Assembly (NCBI GenBank): GCA_028291485.1 | Contig: JAQGHZ010000029.1 | Location: forward strand, 1-22,785 | Direction of reading: 5' to 3' | Length of the DNA: 22,785 nucleotides | Source: Rubritepida sp. | GTDB lineage: Bacteria; Pseudomonadota; Alphaproteobacteria; Acetobacterales; Acetobacteraceae | Shown here: piece after piece, positions 22,759 to 22,785 of the stretch | Layout: the number at the start of each line of letters is the position of its first letter | How positions within the stretch are numbered: position 1 is the first letter of the stretch | Notes under the pieces: model-generated | What the model saw: only the letters and a program-made list of their open reading frames with translations | The model's database searches: none | What the model was told of the DNA's origin: nothing | Position numbers and translations under genes: made by a program

Positions 22759-22767
22759 CAAATGTTA
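22759..22767 (-). repeat. CAAATGTTA element, copy 4
   Basis: TATCAAATGTTA at 22756-22767 is identical over 12 bases to copy 2 at 5606. On the minus strand it reads TAACATTTG and lies 78 bp upstream of the remnant start codon, close to the 86 bp seen for the DUF2934 gene. Both this copy and copy 1 are followed on the minus strand by CGACT after 3-4 nt. Confidence 0.6.
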
Positions 22768-22785
22768 AGGCGGCGTCGCCCCATC

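Overview
The window is a very GC-rich bacterial chromosome segment. Codon use, the dense overlapping operons and the gene families suggest an alphaproteobacterium, perhaps a member of the Acetobacteraceae or Rhodospirillales. That placement is inferred, because no rRNA or other taxonomic marker is present. I saw no tRNA, rRNA, CRISPR array or insertion sequence.

Region 1 (1-9138) is a divergent saccharide/inositol locus. Five minus-strand genes run leftward from about 5435: two SDR-type sugar-nucleotide epimerases, a B12-binding-type radical SAM enzyme, a GT-B glycosyltransferase and a second glycosyltransferase cut by the window edge. Four plus-strand genes run rightward from 5780: an inositol-3-phosphate synthase, a histidine phosphatase, a methyltransferase and a glycosidase-like protein. 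An AT-rich intergenic region of about 340 bp separates the arms. From memory, the radical SAM protein and the methyltransferase resemble families that NCBI/TIGRFAM groups as an uncharacterised 'rhizo-twelve' cassette; its product is not known to me. The glycosidase-like protein has its barrel halves in swapped order.

Region 2 (9263-14944) is a respiratory operon: a lipoprotein cytochrome c, cytochrome c oxidase subunit II with a fused cytochrome c, subunit I, a short subunit III, a small membrane protein, a CtaG-type assembly protein and a second cytochrome c. Subunit I keeps the heme/copper ligands but lacks the usual D-channel Asp and K-channel Lys. Facing it on the minus strand (14958-18157) is a YdeP/FdhF-type molybdopterin oxidoreductase joined by TGATG to a diheme cytochrome c. 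One reading is that electrons flow from the Mo enzyme through the cytochrome to this or another oxidase.

Region 3 (18401-22785) holds a small DUF2934 protein, about 420 bp of mostly non-coding DNA, an Mfd-like translocase with changes at positions that bind UvrA in E. coli Mfd, and a collapsed remnant of a xanthine dehydrogenase/aldehyde oxidase large subunit.

The most unexpected shared signal is the AT-rich 9-mer CAAATGTTA (TAACATTTG on the minus strand). It occurs four times in the AT-rich gaps: twice between the divergent arms, once upstream of the DUF2934 gene and once upstream of the oxidoreductase remnant. I found no copy inside a gene. It looks like a binding site for an unidentified regulator.
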